Shown: one piece after another, positions 53,342-62,063 of the stretch
Position numbering within the stretch: the stretch's first letter is position 1
Layout: every line of letters begins with the position of its first letter
Assembly: GCF_002233675.1 (NCBI RefSeq)
Contig: NZ_NMUQ01000002.1
Location: forward strand, 1,278,121 to 1,342,120
Origin: Paenibacillus herberti
GTDB taxonomy: Bacteria > Bacillota > Bacilli > Paenibacillales > Paenibacillaceae
Direction of reading: 5' to 3'
DNA: 64,000 nt
Notes under the pieces: model-generated
Told to the model about the DNA's origin: nothing
The model's input: the letters and a program-made list of their open reading frames with translations, nothing else
Databases searched by the model: none
Made by a program: the position numbers and the translations under genes

Positions 53342-54271
53342 ATGAGGATTGGATTCCGAACTTTAAAAACCGCGATCGGTGTCAGCCTATCCGTGCTGAT
53401 TGCTGGGCAGCTGGGGCTGCTGAACTTTGCCTCGGCGGGCATCCTCACTCTGCTCTGCATTCAAAAAACGAGGCGCCAGTCGTTCAACGCCATTTGGGAA
53501 AGACTGCTGGCCTGTCTCGTAGCGATCGCAGTATCAGGCCTGCTGTTTGAGCTGGTCGGCTACCATGCGCTGCTGTTCGTGCTGATTTTCCTTATCCTGA
53601 TTCCGCTTTGCGTCAAGCTACGCTGTACCGGCGGCATCGCCAGCAGCTCGGTCATAATGATGCATATATATGTCCAAAAAGGATTGACGCTTTCTTTTAT
53701 CGGTAATGAGCTGATGATCATTTTGATTGGACTCGGCATGTCGCTCGTTGTCAATCTGTACATGCCTGGCGTTGAACGCCAGATTCAGGAGCTGAGGCGG
53801 CGGATCGAGACCCGGATCGAGAACATCCTGCGGGAACTTGCCGTTTATTTGAAGGATGGGACTAGTCTATGGGACGGGCGTGAACTGCTGGAGCTGACGG
53901 CACTGTTGGAGCAGGCTCGGGCGCTTGGCATTCAGACGACGGAGAATGATTTTAGCGGGCGGAGAAGCGTGTTTTATACGTATTATGAGACGCGGCGCAA
54001 ACAGGTCGACATTTTGAAAACGATGATGCCGCTCGTCTCGCAGGTAGATGCAAGAGTGGAGCAGGGACAGCGGATCGGAGAGTTTCTGGATGATCTGGCG
54101 GATCACTGGAACACGATTCCCGGCGGACGCGACTATCATGAGCGGCTGCGCGCGATCCGTGAGTACCATAGGGAGCTGCCATTGCCAGAAACGCGCGAAG
54201 AATTTGAAACGAGGGCCAGCCTGTATGCCATGGCCAACGAATTGGAACGGTTCATCCTGACCTTGGCGTAA
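53342..54271 (+). CDS. Aromatic acid exporter family (ArAE/DUF939) membrane protein
   Basis: 309 residues from ATG 53342 (AAGGAG 6 nt upstream). Residues 1-140 have about six short helices typical of ArAE_1 (FRTLKTAIGVSLSVLIAGQLGL, ILTLLCIQKTRRQSFNAIWERLLACLVAIAVSGLLFELVGY). The C-terminal half is a helical cytoplasmic domain (ArAE_1_C: MPGVERQIQELRRRIETRIENILREL). The family is linked to export of aromatic carboxylates or p-hydroxybenzoate-like compounds, but the actual substrate is unknown. Confidence 0.88.
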   Translation: MRIGFRTLKTAIGVSLSVLIAGQLGLLNFASAGILTLLCIQKTRRQSFNAIWERLLACLVAIAVSGLLFELVGYHALLFVLIFLILIPLCVKLRCTGGIASSSVIMMHIYVQKGLTLSFIGNELMIILIGLGMSLVVNLYMPGVERQIQELRRRIETRIENILRELAVYLKDGTSLWDGRELLELTALLEQARALGIQTTENDFSGRRSVFYTYYETRRKQVDILKTMMPLVSQVDARVEQGQRIGEFLDDLADHWNTIPGGRDYHERLRAIREYHRELPLPETREEFETRASLYAMANELERFILTLA

Positions 54272-54392
54272 GACTGGGTGGCAGGGTGGCCGTTTTTTAA
54301 ATGAGCTGTACGTTTAAAATTAGATCCTATCGCGCGAGCAGAGAGGTGCAGTTGCATCCCAATACTTGCCGTAAATGCTGGCCGAAAATGGC

Positions 54393-55289
54393 TCACAAAC
54401 GCCTCGCCAACAAAGTGGCGATGAATCGCTGGGCGCTCTTGGACAGGTAGCGGTCCCGCCGCCAAACGATGCCGACCTCGGAGTGGAAGCTTTCGCCTTC
54501 CAACTCACGGGACTCCATATCTGACATCTGGAACGAGTTCAGAACGGACCGTGGCAGCACGGTCGCCCCGATACCGGCGGAGACGAGTGAGAGGATGACG
54601 GCGACGCTCGAGCATTCGCAGAGAATGTGCGGTTCGCAATCCACGCGGCGGAACTCCTGGAGTACCTTTTCGTGCATGGCGGTTGTGCGTTCGGTTTTCA
54701 GTGTGAGAAAAGGATGCCGAGCCAGCTCGGTGAATGTAATAGGCCCTTCCCGCTCCGGCGCCCAGCCGATCGGCAGAATCGCTGCGAAGGGATCGGACGG
54801 CAGTACAGCCGTCTCGAAGGCGGATGGGCCCGAATCGAATTCGAACGGCAGCCGCGTGATGATCAGCTCGATGCCCCCACCGTCCAGCTCTTCTCCAAGT
54901 GAAAAATGATCCCCTTCATGCACCTTGAAGGTGACCTCAGGATAAAGGCTGTGAAACTGCCGGATCGGCTCCGGCAGCAGCGAGATGCAGGAGACGACGG
55001 CGCCAACAGACAGCACGCCGCGAATACCTTCGTCCAGCTCCCGCACCTGCTGGAGCGTATCCGAGAAGTCGCGCATGAGCCGCTCTGCCCGCTCCAAAAG
55101 GAGCTTGCCAGCGGCAGTCAGCCGCAAGCTGCGGCCCACGCGGTCGAATAGCACGACGCCGAGTTCTTCTTCAATCTGCTTCAGCTGGCGGCTGAGCGGA
55201 GGCTGCTCCATATGAAGCACGCGGGCTGCTCGCGTGATCTGCCCTTCGCGTGCAATGGTCACAAAATAATTGAGCTGCCGCATATCCAT
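54393..55289 (-). CDS. LysR-family transcription regulator
   Basis: 298 residues from ATG 55289 (AAGGAG 10 nt upstream; an upstream in-frame start has none). Winged helix at 1-60 (MRQLNYFVTIAREGQITRAARVLHMEQPPLSRQLKQIEEELG), then a substrate-binding regulatory domain (about 90-295). It is divergent from ilvE; the palindrome between them is a likely operator. It could control ilvE or itself. Confidence 0.9.
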   Translation of the reverse strand: MDMRQLNYFVTIAREGQITRAARVLHMEQPPLSRQLKQIEEELGVVLFDRVGRSLRLTAAGKLLLERAERLMRDFSDTLQQVRELDEGIRGVLSVGAVVSCISLLPEPIRQFHSLYPEVTFKVHEGDHFSLGEELDGGGIELIITRLPFEFDSGPSAFETAVLPSDPFAAILPIGWAPEREGPITFTELARHPFLTLKTERTTAMHEKVLQEFRRVDCEPHILCECSSVAVILSLVSAGIGATVLPRSVLNSFQMSDMESRELEGESFHSEVGIVWRRDRYLSKSAQRFIATLLARRL

Positions 55290-55350
55290 TTTTGGAAGTC
55301 TCCTTTTGGGCAAGAATGGGAATGGATTGGAGAAGGAAGAGTTTGTATCC

Positions 55351-55365
55351 ATACCTTAAGGGTAT
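55351..55365. promoter_or_regulatory. Candidate LysR operator
   Basis: ATACC-TTAAG-GGTAT, an inverted repeat of the T-N11-A type, lying between the divergent LysR and ilvE genes; it extends to CCATACC/GGTATGG. Confidence 0.5.
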
Positions 55366-55478
55366 GGAGAACTTGGTAAAACCTGTCCTTTAACTATAGC
55401 GAATGTGTTGGTATGATGACTAGTAAAAGAATGAACGATCGCCTGACGAGGCGTACGATGAGAGAGGAAGTAATGCAG

Positions 55479-56552
55479 ATGGCTTACGAGTTTAAAATTG
55501 AGCGCACGGCTTCCCCAAAGGCGAAGGAATCGCTGCAGGGCTCGGTATTCGGCACCCGCTTCACGGATCATATGTTTATTTTGGATTACGATAAGGGCCA
55601 AGGCTGGCATGACGGGCGGATCGTACCGTACCAACCAATTATGTTGGACCCGGCTGCTAAAGTATTTCATTACGGCCAGACGATTTTCGAGGGACTCAAA
55701 GCTTATCTGACGGCCGATGGCCGTGTGCTTTTGTTCCGTCCGCGCAGCAATATTAAACGGATGAACCTGTCTAATATCCGCATGAGCATCCCGACGCTTG
55801 ACGAGGAGCTTTTCCTTGAAGCGCTGCGCCAACTGCTCGTTGTGGAGCGCGACTGGGTGCCTTCGGAGGAAGGGACCTCGCTGTATGTGCGTCCTTTTGT
55901 CATCGCAACTCAGGCGACGCTCGGCGTATCTCCTTCCCATCAATACAAGTTCATGATCATCCTGTCGCCGGTGGGCGCTTACTATTCCGAAGGTGTGAAT
56001 CCAGTCTCGATCTATGTGGAGTCGGGTTATGTACGTGCTGTTCCAGGTGGCGTAGGCGAAGCCAAGACGGCGGGCAACTACGCTGCGGGCTTGCAAGCAC
56101 AGGAAGAAGCGACGGCTAAAGGTTACTCTCAGGTGCTGTGGCTGGACGGCGTAGAGCGCAAGTACATCGAGGAAGTCGGCAGTATGAACGTGTTTTTTGT
56201 AATCGGGGACAAAGTAGTTACACCGGTGCTTAACGGCAGCATTCTGCATGGCATTACGCGTGATTCCGTACTTCAGATGCTGAAGCATTGGGGTTATGAG
56301 GTCGAGGAGCGCCAGCTATCGATGCAAGAAGTGGCCGATGCGCACCGGAGCGGCGAGCTTAAGGAAGCGTTCGGTACGGGCACGGCCGCGGTCATTTCGC
56401 CAATCGGCGAGCTGTACTGGCAGGAAAAGGCGATGACGCTGAACGGCGGTCGCACCGGCGAGCTGTCGCAGCGGCTTTATGATGAGTTGACCGGCCTTCA
56501 GCGCGGCGAGAAAGAAGATCCATTCGGTTGGACGGTTGAGCTGAAAGGGTAA
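55479..56552 (+). CDS. ilvE: Branched-chain amino acid aminotransferase
   Basis: 357 residues from ATG 55479 (AGGAAG 10 nt upstream; ATG 55473 and 55413 are less likely). Fold-type IV PLP enzyme of the class II BCAT group: the PLP lysine is K196 (GEAKTAGNYAAGL), and the family blocks QTIFEGLKAY, LYVRPFV and EVGSMNVFFV are present. It makes and breaks down Val, Leu and Ile by exchange with glutamate. Monocistronic, ends in a clear terminator. Confidence 0.95.
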   Translation: MAYEFKIERTASPKAKESLQGSVFGTRFTDHMFILDYDKGQGWHDGRIVPYQPIMLDPAAKVFHYGQTIFEGLKAYLTADGRVLLFRPRSNIKRMNLSNIRMSIPTLDEELFLEALRQLLVVERDWVPSEEGTSLYVRPFVIATQATLGVSPSHQYKFMIILSPVGAYYSEGVNPVSIYVESGYVRAVPGGVGEAKTAGNYAAGLQAQEEATAKGYSQVLWLDGVERKYIEEVGSMNVFFVIGDKVVTPVLNGSILHGITRDSVLQMLKHWGYEVEERQLSMQEVADAHRSGELKEAFGTGTAAVISPIGELYWQEKAMTLNGGRTGELSQRLYDELTGLQRGEKEDPFGWTVELKG

Positions 56553-56616
56553 GGCGAGTTCATTTGCAAATCCCCCAAAATGGGGAGCGCTAAACAATAG
56601 AAAGAGATGAGCAATG

Positions 56617-56645
56617 AAGCGAGGCCAACCGGGCCTCGCTTTTTT
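56617..56645 (+). terminator. Terminator of ilvE
   Basis: AAGCGAGGCC (56617-56626) / GGCCTCGCTT and T-run. Confidence 0.88.
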
Positions 56646-56757
56646 ACTATATGCAAATAGGACCAAGCCCTCAGCACTTTAATGCGTATCAGCGGCCGAT
56701 GTGGCACATATCCTCATTCTATATGCAACTAGACCATCATGGGGAAGGATGGGGACA

Positions 56758-57660
56758 ATGACGATATCCTATATGGACTACACCAATCCCAATCTTACGT
56801 TTACGTATGATATGAGAAACAACCTCGTCTCCAAGACCAATGACCAGAACTACTTTAATCTGCTCGGTTACAAGCAGTTGCCAACCCTGGGATCTGCATC
56901 GCTGTTGGACATCTTCATGAGTAAGGGCCATTTTGTGGAGCCACATTATCATCAAAATGCATCAGAGCTAGTCTACCTCGTCTCGGGAACGGTTACGGTA
57001 TCGATGATCAATCCGTTTACGAGCAAGCTGATCAGTATCCCGATTACGCCGCAGCAGGTCGTCATCGTGCCTCAGGGCTGGTGGCACTTTGAGGAAGCGA
57101 CATCGGACAACACGCATATGCTGGCGGTATTCGACGCTCCGACGCCGCAGGTTATTCTGGGTTCGGATATTTTGCGTCTCACACCCACGAATGTGATGGC
57201 TGAGACATACTGTCTGGATGAGGCTAAATACAAGGCAGCTATCTCGCCGATTACACAGACGGTTGGCATTGGGCCGCTGGATAACTGCCAGAAAAATCGC
57301 GAACTAGACGAATTCCGTTCAGCCGAACAGGAAGAAGCTCCTCCCGTCGGCATTTCTGCCTACGGGACCGCACCTCATTGGGCAGGAACGAGTGTTTCGG
57401 GGCAGCCGGCCTTCCTTTACAGCCAGGCGCCTTACCGCACGCAAGCTCCAAGCTATTATCCGCAACCTTATTTCCCACAGCCGACCTATGGGCAGATGCA
57501 GGGCTACACACAACCTTATGCCCAGCAGCCCACCGCGTACGCGCAGACGTACTTCCCGGCGTATGGCCAGCAGCCATATCCGCAGCAGAGTGCTGCACAG
57601 GCGGCCTATACCAGTCCATATCAGTACCAAGCGCAGCAAGCTCCGACGGGCTACCGCTAA
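56758..57660 (+). CDS. Cupin protein with Tyr/Pro/Gln-rich tail (possible spore-surface protein)
   Basis: 300 residues from ATG 56758 (GAAGGATGGGG upstream). Residues 35-150 are a single cupin with metal ligands H63, H65 and E70 in EPHYHQNASELVYL and H110 in VPQGWWHFEE, the germin/oxalate-decarboxylase pattern. From about 200 to the end the chain is low-complexity, rich in Tyr, Pro, Gln and Ala (SYYPQPYFPQPTYGQMQGY). Such tails occur in spore coat and exosporium proteins and may cross-link through tyrosine. Role as coat protein is inference; no sigma-K promoter was identified. Confidence 0.75.
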   Translation: MTISYMDYTNPNLTFTYDMRNNLVSKTNDQNYFNLLGYKQLPTLGSASLLDIFMSKGHFVEPHYHQNASELVYLVSGTVTVSMINPFTSKLISIPITPQQVVIVPQGWWHFEEATSDNTHMLAVFDAPTPQVILGSDILRLTPTNVMAETYCLDEAKYKAAISPITQTVGIGPLDNCQKNRELDEFRSAEQEEAPPVGISAYGTAPHWAGTSVSGQPAFLYSQAPYRTQAPSYYPQPYFPQPTYGQMQGYTQPYAQQPTAYAQTYFPAYGQQPYPQQSAAQAAYTSPYQYQAQQAPTGYR

Positions 57661-57709
57661 ACAAAGCTGAGAAACATAGAGCATCTAAGTTTGTATTTTT
57701 CAATAAAAG

Positions 57710-57754
57710 AAGGTACAGTTCCTCAAGCAAGTTGAGGAGGCTGTACCTTTTTTT
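57710..57754 (+). terminator. Terminator of the cupin gene
   Basis: AAGGTACAG...CTCAA pairs with TTGAG...CTGTACCTT, then seven T. Confidence 0.88.
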
Positions 57755-57888
57755 GATTGAGTAGTTCTACTGGACAGATGCCAGAATCCATATAACTACT
57801 GTTCACATACTATATTGATATAAAGTTCAATAAGCTTCAGGAGAAAACGAAGAAAATAGAAATAAGCCTATCACGGGAGGAATGCAAT

Positions 57889-58419
57889 TTGAACGACAAG
57901 TCGGAAATTGCAGCTATCAGCAACTATAAGAGTGGTCTTGGAGCTAGCGTAGGCGTCATTTTAGTTTTGTTTATTCTACTTGTTATCGTTTCACGTACCT
58001 TTAGCACGGACAGAACCGGTTCCACTAACGATCCTTCAAGTGGCATTAACACTGCCCCCAACGAATTCACGAAAAGATTCTATTTTTACAGTGATACTTT
58101 TCCACGTTCTCTTATTCAGACCTTTCGTAGTGGAAGAGTAATTGTCCCCAATTCAGCATACATTCTTGATCCAGGTGAACTGGATTATGTAGACGTGGTG
58201 AATGGGGACTACGCTGAATCAACTGCTATAATCCGTTATGATGCCTTCCCTCCCCCTCCGGGCGGCCAGTCAATAGGTCATGTAGATGCTACGCTGGTAA
58301 ATAGAAGTGGGATAGGTCAACTTAGCTACTTCAAAATAAGAAGTGTGTCAGGGGTGCTCGGTGCATCGGAGAGGACTTACAATGGGGCGCCCATTTTAAC
58401 TATCTCCTACGAATTCTAA
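57889..58419 (+). CDS. Single-pass membrane protein of unknown function
   Basis: 176 residues from TTG 57889 (GGGAGG 8 nt upstream). After a short cytoplasmic start, one membrane helix (about 18-36, GASVGVILVLFILLVIV) and an exposed beta-rich domain (FTKRFYFYSDTFPRSLIQTF ... DPGELDYVDVVNGDYAEST). The helix region resembles the YjcZ-type small sporulation membrane proteins, but the exposed domain is not recognised. Confidence 0.65.
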   Translation: MNDKSEIAAISNYKSGLGASVGVILVLFILLVIVSRTFSTDRTGSTNDPSSGINTAPNEFTKRFYFYSDTFPRSLIQTFRSGRVIVPNSAYILDPGELDYVDVVNGDYAESTAIIRYDAFPPPPGGQSIGHVDATLVNRSGIGQLSYFKIRSVSGVLGASERTYNGAPILTISYEF

Positions 58420-58455
58420 TGCGCGGCGCTTCAACTATTTCAACCTAATAATTAT

Positions 58456-58503
58456 GGGGCTGGCCCAAAAGTCATCTTTAGATGATTTAGGAGCAGCCCC
58501 TTG
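58456..58503 (+). terminator. Stem-loop after the membrane protein gene
   Basis: GGGGCTG (58456-58462) / CAGCCCC (58494-58500) with an inner ATCATCT/AGATGAT arm; T-rich flank. Confidence 0.6.
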
Positions 58504-58563
58504 GTTATTTAGGCTTCCAGTTCAATATAGGCTGATGGCGCTGCCTCATTTTCGAATCGAGGC

Positions 58564-58698
58564 GTAACGAATCTGAGAGACGCTATTGAGGAGATTTCGC
58601 GGTACTATCATCATTTCCCACTCAAATAACGCTTCTCAGTTCCGTTACATAATTTGTAGCCTGTTTTGAGGGGAAATAAGCTCTCTCAGGTTCGCTAG
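58564..58698. repeat. Cluster of three related 25-nt repeats, one inverted
   Basis: Unit b (58624-58648, AAATAACGCTTCTCAGTTCC...) and unit c (58674-58698, AAATAAGCTCTCTCAGGTTC...) are direct repeats 50 nt apart. Unit a (58564-58587) is the same motif in reverse, about 60 nt before. It lies just upstream of the ECF sigma gene. Confidence 0.6.
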
Positions 58699-58730
58699 TA
58701 TGTGCGTGGACAAGCAGAGGAGCTACCTGA

Positions 58731-59297
58731 GTGGCATTTCTAGTGTTGAAGCGAAGCGATAGGGACTTTCACAAAGACTTGGCTGAAGGCTACGACCGTG
58801 GAGCGGTGCTGGAGGATTTAATGAAACGGTTTGGAGCCGATGTGTGGAACTTCGCCTACTTCCTGACCCGGAGCAGCGATACCGCTGATGATTTGGCGCA
58901 AGAAGTGTTTTTAGCTGCATATCGATCGCTGTATAACTTTCGCGGTGGGGATGAATCACTGAAAAGCTGGCTTTTAAAAATAACGAGAAATAAAACCCTT
59001 CACCATTTGCAGAGCGCCTTTATGCGCAGGGTCAAGCTTCCAGGGCGTTTGCCCTTTATTGATGCTGCTCCAGCAGCGGAGCAGATTTATTTTGAGAAGC
59101 ATGCCCGGAATTTGTTATGGGAAGCCGTACTTGATCTGCCTTTGAAATACAGGGAAGTTCTGATTCTTGATTATCATTATGGATTGAGTAATCAGGAAAT
59201 TGCGCAGCTCTCCGGCATTGCAGAAGGAACGGTTAAGTCAAGAATTCATCGTGCCAAAAAAAAGCTTGCAGCACATTTGGGGAGGGATGAACGATGA
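58731..59297 (+). CDS. ECF RNA polymerase sigma factor
   Basis: 188 residues from GTG 58731 (GAGGAG upstream). Region 2: FGADVWNFAYFLTRSSDTADDLAQEVFLAAYRSLYNF. Region 4: LPLKYREVLILDYHYGLSNQEIAQLSGIAEGTVKSRIHRAKKKL. It resembles the Bacillus SigW/SigV/SigX type that answers envelope stress. Its stop overlaps the anti-sigma reading frame by 4 bp. As the anti-sigma gene is broken, this sigma factor may be unregulated unless another anti-sigma exists. Confidence 0.9.
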   Translation: MAFLVLKRSDRDFHKDLAEGYDRGAVLEDLMKRFGADVWNFAYFLTRSSDTADDLAQEVFLAAYRSLYNFRGGDESLKSWLLKITRNKTLHHLQSAFMRRVKLPGRLPFIDAAPAAEQIYFEKHARNLLWEAVLDLPLKYREVLILDYHYGLSNQEIAQLSGIAEGTVKSRIHRAKKKLAAHLGRDER

Positions 59298-60252
59298 AGG
59301 AAAGTAGTCTAAAGTCGCAGTTGAAAGAGCCGCCATCCTTTCAGCAGCGCGGTTTTCGTCCTGAGCTGATGCAGCAAATTAAGCTTCAGGCTTTGCAGGT
59401 TGAAGGGAGTGAGAAGCCTCCCAAAAAGCGGCTATCGATTTACAATGGATTTGCCGCATTAGCGGCAGCGCTATGTCTGTTTGTCCTTTCCTTTTGGTCG
59501 ACCGGCTGGATTGGAGAACAGGAGAAGGAATCGCCGCCCCCGTCGTTGCGGAGCGCACGATATATGAACGCAATGGCAAGGTTATTCTGGAAGTTTACCC
59601 TCAGCCTGAACTGGTCGCAGGGCAGTACGCCGGGTTTATTTTCAGCTTCAAGGAGCCGTTATCTACGTTCAAGGACAAATCGCTTATCATTCAAGCCATC
59701 CATGCCAAGACCGGTGCGATAGAGAGTCTATCCGCCAAAGTCATTCACACCCCTAGCCCTGGCTATGAGGGTCTTGAGCGCTACAATCTGGGCATCGTCC
59801 TTCCTATCGGCGGCCCATGGAGGTTGGAAGTTACACTGGACGGCTCGTTTTATGCAGATGCCATCGTTCAGTTCCATGAACCGGATTGGACGGAGAGTGG
59901 GCGGTTCTTCTCGGGCTCCTATGAGTTGGTGGGGACGGAAAGCCGGACAGGAATCATTGATGTTCCGTTTTAGACTGGGAAACGGCAAAAGGTCATGTGG
60001 CATTTTTGGGAGGGATCTTTCTACAGTTTGAAAGATAGCTTCGAAATCAAGGCTATCAAGAAAGGCAGCAAGGAAATGGTGACTGTACTTTCCACGATTG
60101 ACCAGGGAATAAAAAATCCGTTTGCTGGTCCCATTAATGGTGCTGACAAACATGTGAGTACTTCCGTCCGATTACCGGAACCGGGAATTTGGCGGCTGAT
60201 GCCCTACGTAGACGGGAAGCTAATCGATTCGATTGTAATAAAGGTAACCTGA
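59294..60252 (+). pseudogene. Anti-sigma factor gene, broken by a frameshift and a stop
   Basis: The frame opens at 59294 (MKESSLKSQLKEPPSFQQRGFR) with a membrane helix (YNGFAALAAALCLFVLSFW, about residues 50-68). It loses register near the C-run at 59535-59540: the original frame is lost and continues in the next frame as VVAERTIYERNGKVILEVYPQ, consistent with a one-base deletion. That frame hits TAG at 59971-59973 and then goes on in the same frame (TGKRQKVMWHFWEGSFYSLKD) to 60252. Repaired, it would be about 319 residues: a single-pass protein with an extracellular domain. If the sequence is correct, only a short membrane fragment can be made. Confidence 0.75.
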
Positions 60253-60638
60253 TTCACACCTCATGGCATAGCCTGGGAGCAACGGGACCAGAATAGGGTA
60301 AAGATCGATTATAGGCGTTGCGCCCGGTTGCATGGCTGGAAGAGACTGTGTTACACTCGAACCAATTACTGCGGAACGATGCTATTTCTGCCATTCGGTA
60401 GATGGATCGTTCACGCTCGAACGGAGGGTTACGTGTGATTCATTACATCCGGATCCGCACGGTGCGTGGCTAATTGAATAGCGCCCATGTTCTGCCTTGT
60501 GCAGGGATCTCGAGATGTGGATGAATCCACGTTCATAGCCCAATTGCGCCTTCTTCCGCCTATATACGGACTGTCATTTGTCTGTCCGTGCCAGGGGAAT
60601 TGAGGGCGGCTTTCCTCCACGCTATGGAGGGATTCGAG
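60253..60638 (+). other. Long leader upstream of hflX
   Basis: About 390 bp with no supported gene before the leader peptide. It contains several stem-forming segments but no T-box, TPP or other riboswitch motif that I recognise. Confidence 0.5.
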
Positions 60639-60707
60639 ATGCGAAGCGGCGCGGCATTGCCGCCCGCCTTCATCCGGCTTCCCCTCGGAGTCTTCTTTGC
60701 TGCATAG
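60639..60707 (+). CDS. Leader peptide of hflX (22 codons)
   Basis: ATG at 60639 with GGAGGG 7 nt upstream encodes MRSGAALPPAFIRLPLGVFF-AA and stops at TAG 60705-60707, six bases before the terminator stem. The Pro-Pro pair may slow ribosomes. It fits an antibiotic-sensing leader peptide that controls read-through into hflX. Confidence 0.55.
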   Translation: MRSGAALPPAFIRLPLGVFFAA

Positions 60708-60712
60708 GATGA

Positions 60713-60741
60713 ACACGGGCGATGAGCGCCCGTGTTTTTTT
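60713..60741 (+). terminator. Terminator inside the hflX leader
   Basis: ACACGGGCG (60713-60721) / CGCCCGTGT (60727-60735) followed by a run of seven T, 42 bp before the hflX start. As it precedes an intact gene in the same direction, it acts as an attenuator or ends the sigma operon. Confidence 0.88.
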
Positions 60742-60782
60742 GTTCCCATTTTACCCCAGAACCCCGAGAGGATGATCTATAG

Positions 60783-62060
60783 ATGCAAGAACCCCGTGAA
60801 AAAGCAATACTCGTCGGCGTGCACGAGCAGAACAACCATCAATTCGCCTACTCCATGGAGGAGCTGTACAATCTAGCCGATGCCTGTAATATCGAAGTTG
60901 TCGCGGAGCTGACCCAGAAGGCGGAGCGCATCCACAAAAGCCATTACCTCGGTTCTGGCAAGCTGGAGGAGCTCACCCATCTGATGGAGGCACACGATAA
61001 CCCGACTGTCATCTGCAATAACGAGCTGTCACCTTCGCAGATTCGCAATCTGGAGGCGACGTTGAAAACGAAGGTCATAGACCGTACAATCGTCATTCTG
61101 GACATCTTTGCCGAGCGCGCTCAGACAAAAGAAGCCCAGCTGCAAGTTGAGGTAGCGCGGCTGAACTATATGCTGCCAAGATTGGTAGGTCTGCGTGAGT
61201 CCTTGGGCCGCCAGGGCGGTGGCTCGGGCCTGAAAAACCGCGGCGCAGGGGAAACAAAGCTGGAGCTCGACCGCAGGCGGATCGAGGAACGCATCCACAT
61301 GCTGGAGACGGAGCTTGAGAAGCTGGTCGCCCAGCGCCAAATTCAGCGCAAACGCCGTAAAAAGAACGAGATTCCAGTCATCTGTCTCGTCGGTTATACT
61401 AATGCCGGCAAGTCAACGCTGCTGAACTCGATTGTGGATACTTTCCATCCAGACTCCGGCAAAAATGTGCTGGCCAAGGATATGCTTTTTGCCACATTGG
61501 AAACATCAGTGCGCAGCATCGAGCTGCCGGACCGCAAGTCGTTCCTGCTGACCGACACGGTTGGCTTCGTAAGTGGCCTGCCGCATCATCTCATCAAGGC
61601 ATTCCGCTCCACGTTGGAAGAGGTGTCGGAAGCAGATTTGCTCATTCATGTGGTTGATTCCTCCAATCCGGAGTTCAATCAGCAGATTCAAGTAACGGAG
61701 GAAACGCTCAAGTCGCTTGGAGCGGAAGGCATTGGGATGCTGTATGCCTTCAACAAGTCAGATCTAGCAGGGACTTCTTATCCTCGGGTCGAAAATGACC
61801 GGATCTACCTGTCGGCTTCCCGGCACGAAGGTGTGGAGGAGCTTATAGGTGCCATTCGCAAGCAGATTTTCCATGATTATGTGCAAGCCGAGATCGTCGT
61901 CCCGTATGAAAAAGGAGCCTGGGTATCTTATTTCAACGAGCATGCCCAGGTAATGGAAACCGAATACGAAGAAGGCGGCACCCGCATGAAGCTGGAATGC
62001 CGCGAAGCCGATCTTAACCGTTTCAACCAAGAGGTTGGAGCGGCGCAGACGGTGGAATAA
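60783..62060 (+). CDS. hflX: Ribosome-splitting GTPase HflX
   Basis: 425 residues. The N-terminal HflX domain carries the glycine-rich motif (GLRESLGRQGGGSGLKNRGAG) that contacts the ribosome, followed by a helical linker. GTPase motifs: G1 GYTNAGKS (204-211), G3 DTVGFV, G4 NKSD, G5 SAS. HflX splits stalled or hibernating 70S ribosomes; in Listeria a paralogue (HflXr) gives macrolide/lincosamide resistance and is induced through an attenuator. GAGAGGATG precedes the ATG. Monocistronic with terminators on both sides. Confidence 0.96.
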   Translation: MQEPREKAILVGVHEQNNHQFAYSMEELYNLADACNIEVVAELTQKAERIHKSHYLGSGKLEELTHLMEAHDNPTVICNNELSPSQIRNLEATLKTKVIDRTIVILDIFAERAQTKEAQLQVEVARLNYMLPRLVGLRESLGRQGGGSGLKNRGAGETKLELDRRRIEERIHMLETELEKLVAQRQIQRKRRKKNEIPVICLVGYTNAGKSTLLNSIVDTFHPDSGKNVLAKDMLFATLETSVRSIELPDRKSFLLTDTVGFVSGLPHHLIKAFRSTLEEVSEADLLIHVVDSSNPEFNQQIQVTEETLKSLGAEGIGMLYAFNKSDLAGTSYPRVENDRIYLSASRHEGVEELIGAIRKQIFHDYVQAEIVVPYEKGAWVSYFNEHAQVMETEYEEGGTRMKLECREADLNRFNQEVGAAQTVE

Positions 62061-62063
62061 GAT

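Larger units (their letters stand above)
60604..60741 (+). promoter_or_regulatory. Ribosome-mediated attenuator candidate in the hflX leader
   Basis: Elements in order: GGGCGGC (60604-60610); a hairpin CCTCCA/TGGAGG (60614-60630) that holds the ribosome-binding site of a leader peptide; the leader ORF (60639-60707); GCCGCCCG (60659-60666); and a terminator (60713-60741). GCCGCCC can pair with the upstream GGGCGGC, or CGCCCG (60661-60666) with CGGGCG in the terminator's left arm (60716-60721), giving two exclusive folds. Confidence 0.6.

Noticed and set aside
60429-60749. Minus-strand ORF of 106 codons in the hflX leader
   Set aside because: No recognisable protein features; it reads backward through the leader terminator and has no ribosome-binding site.
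60253-60782. T-box or RNase P RNA in the hflX leader
   Set aside because: No AGGGTGGNACCGCG-type T-box sequence and none of the conserved RNase P core segments were found.
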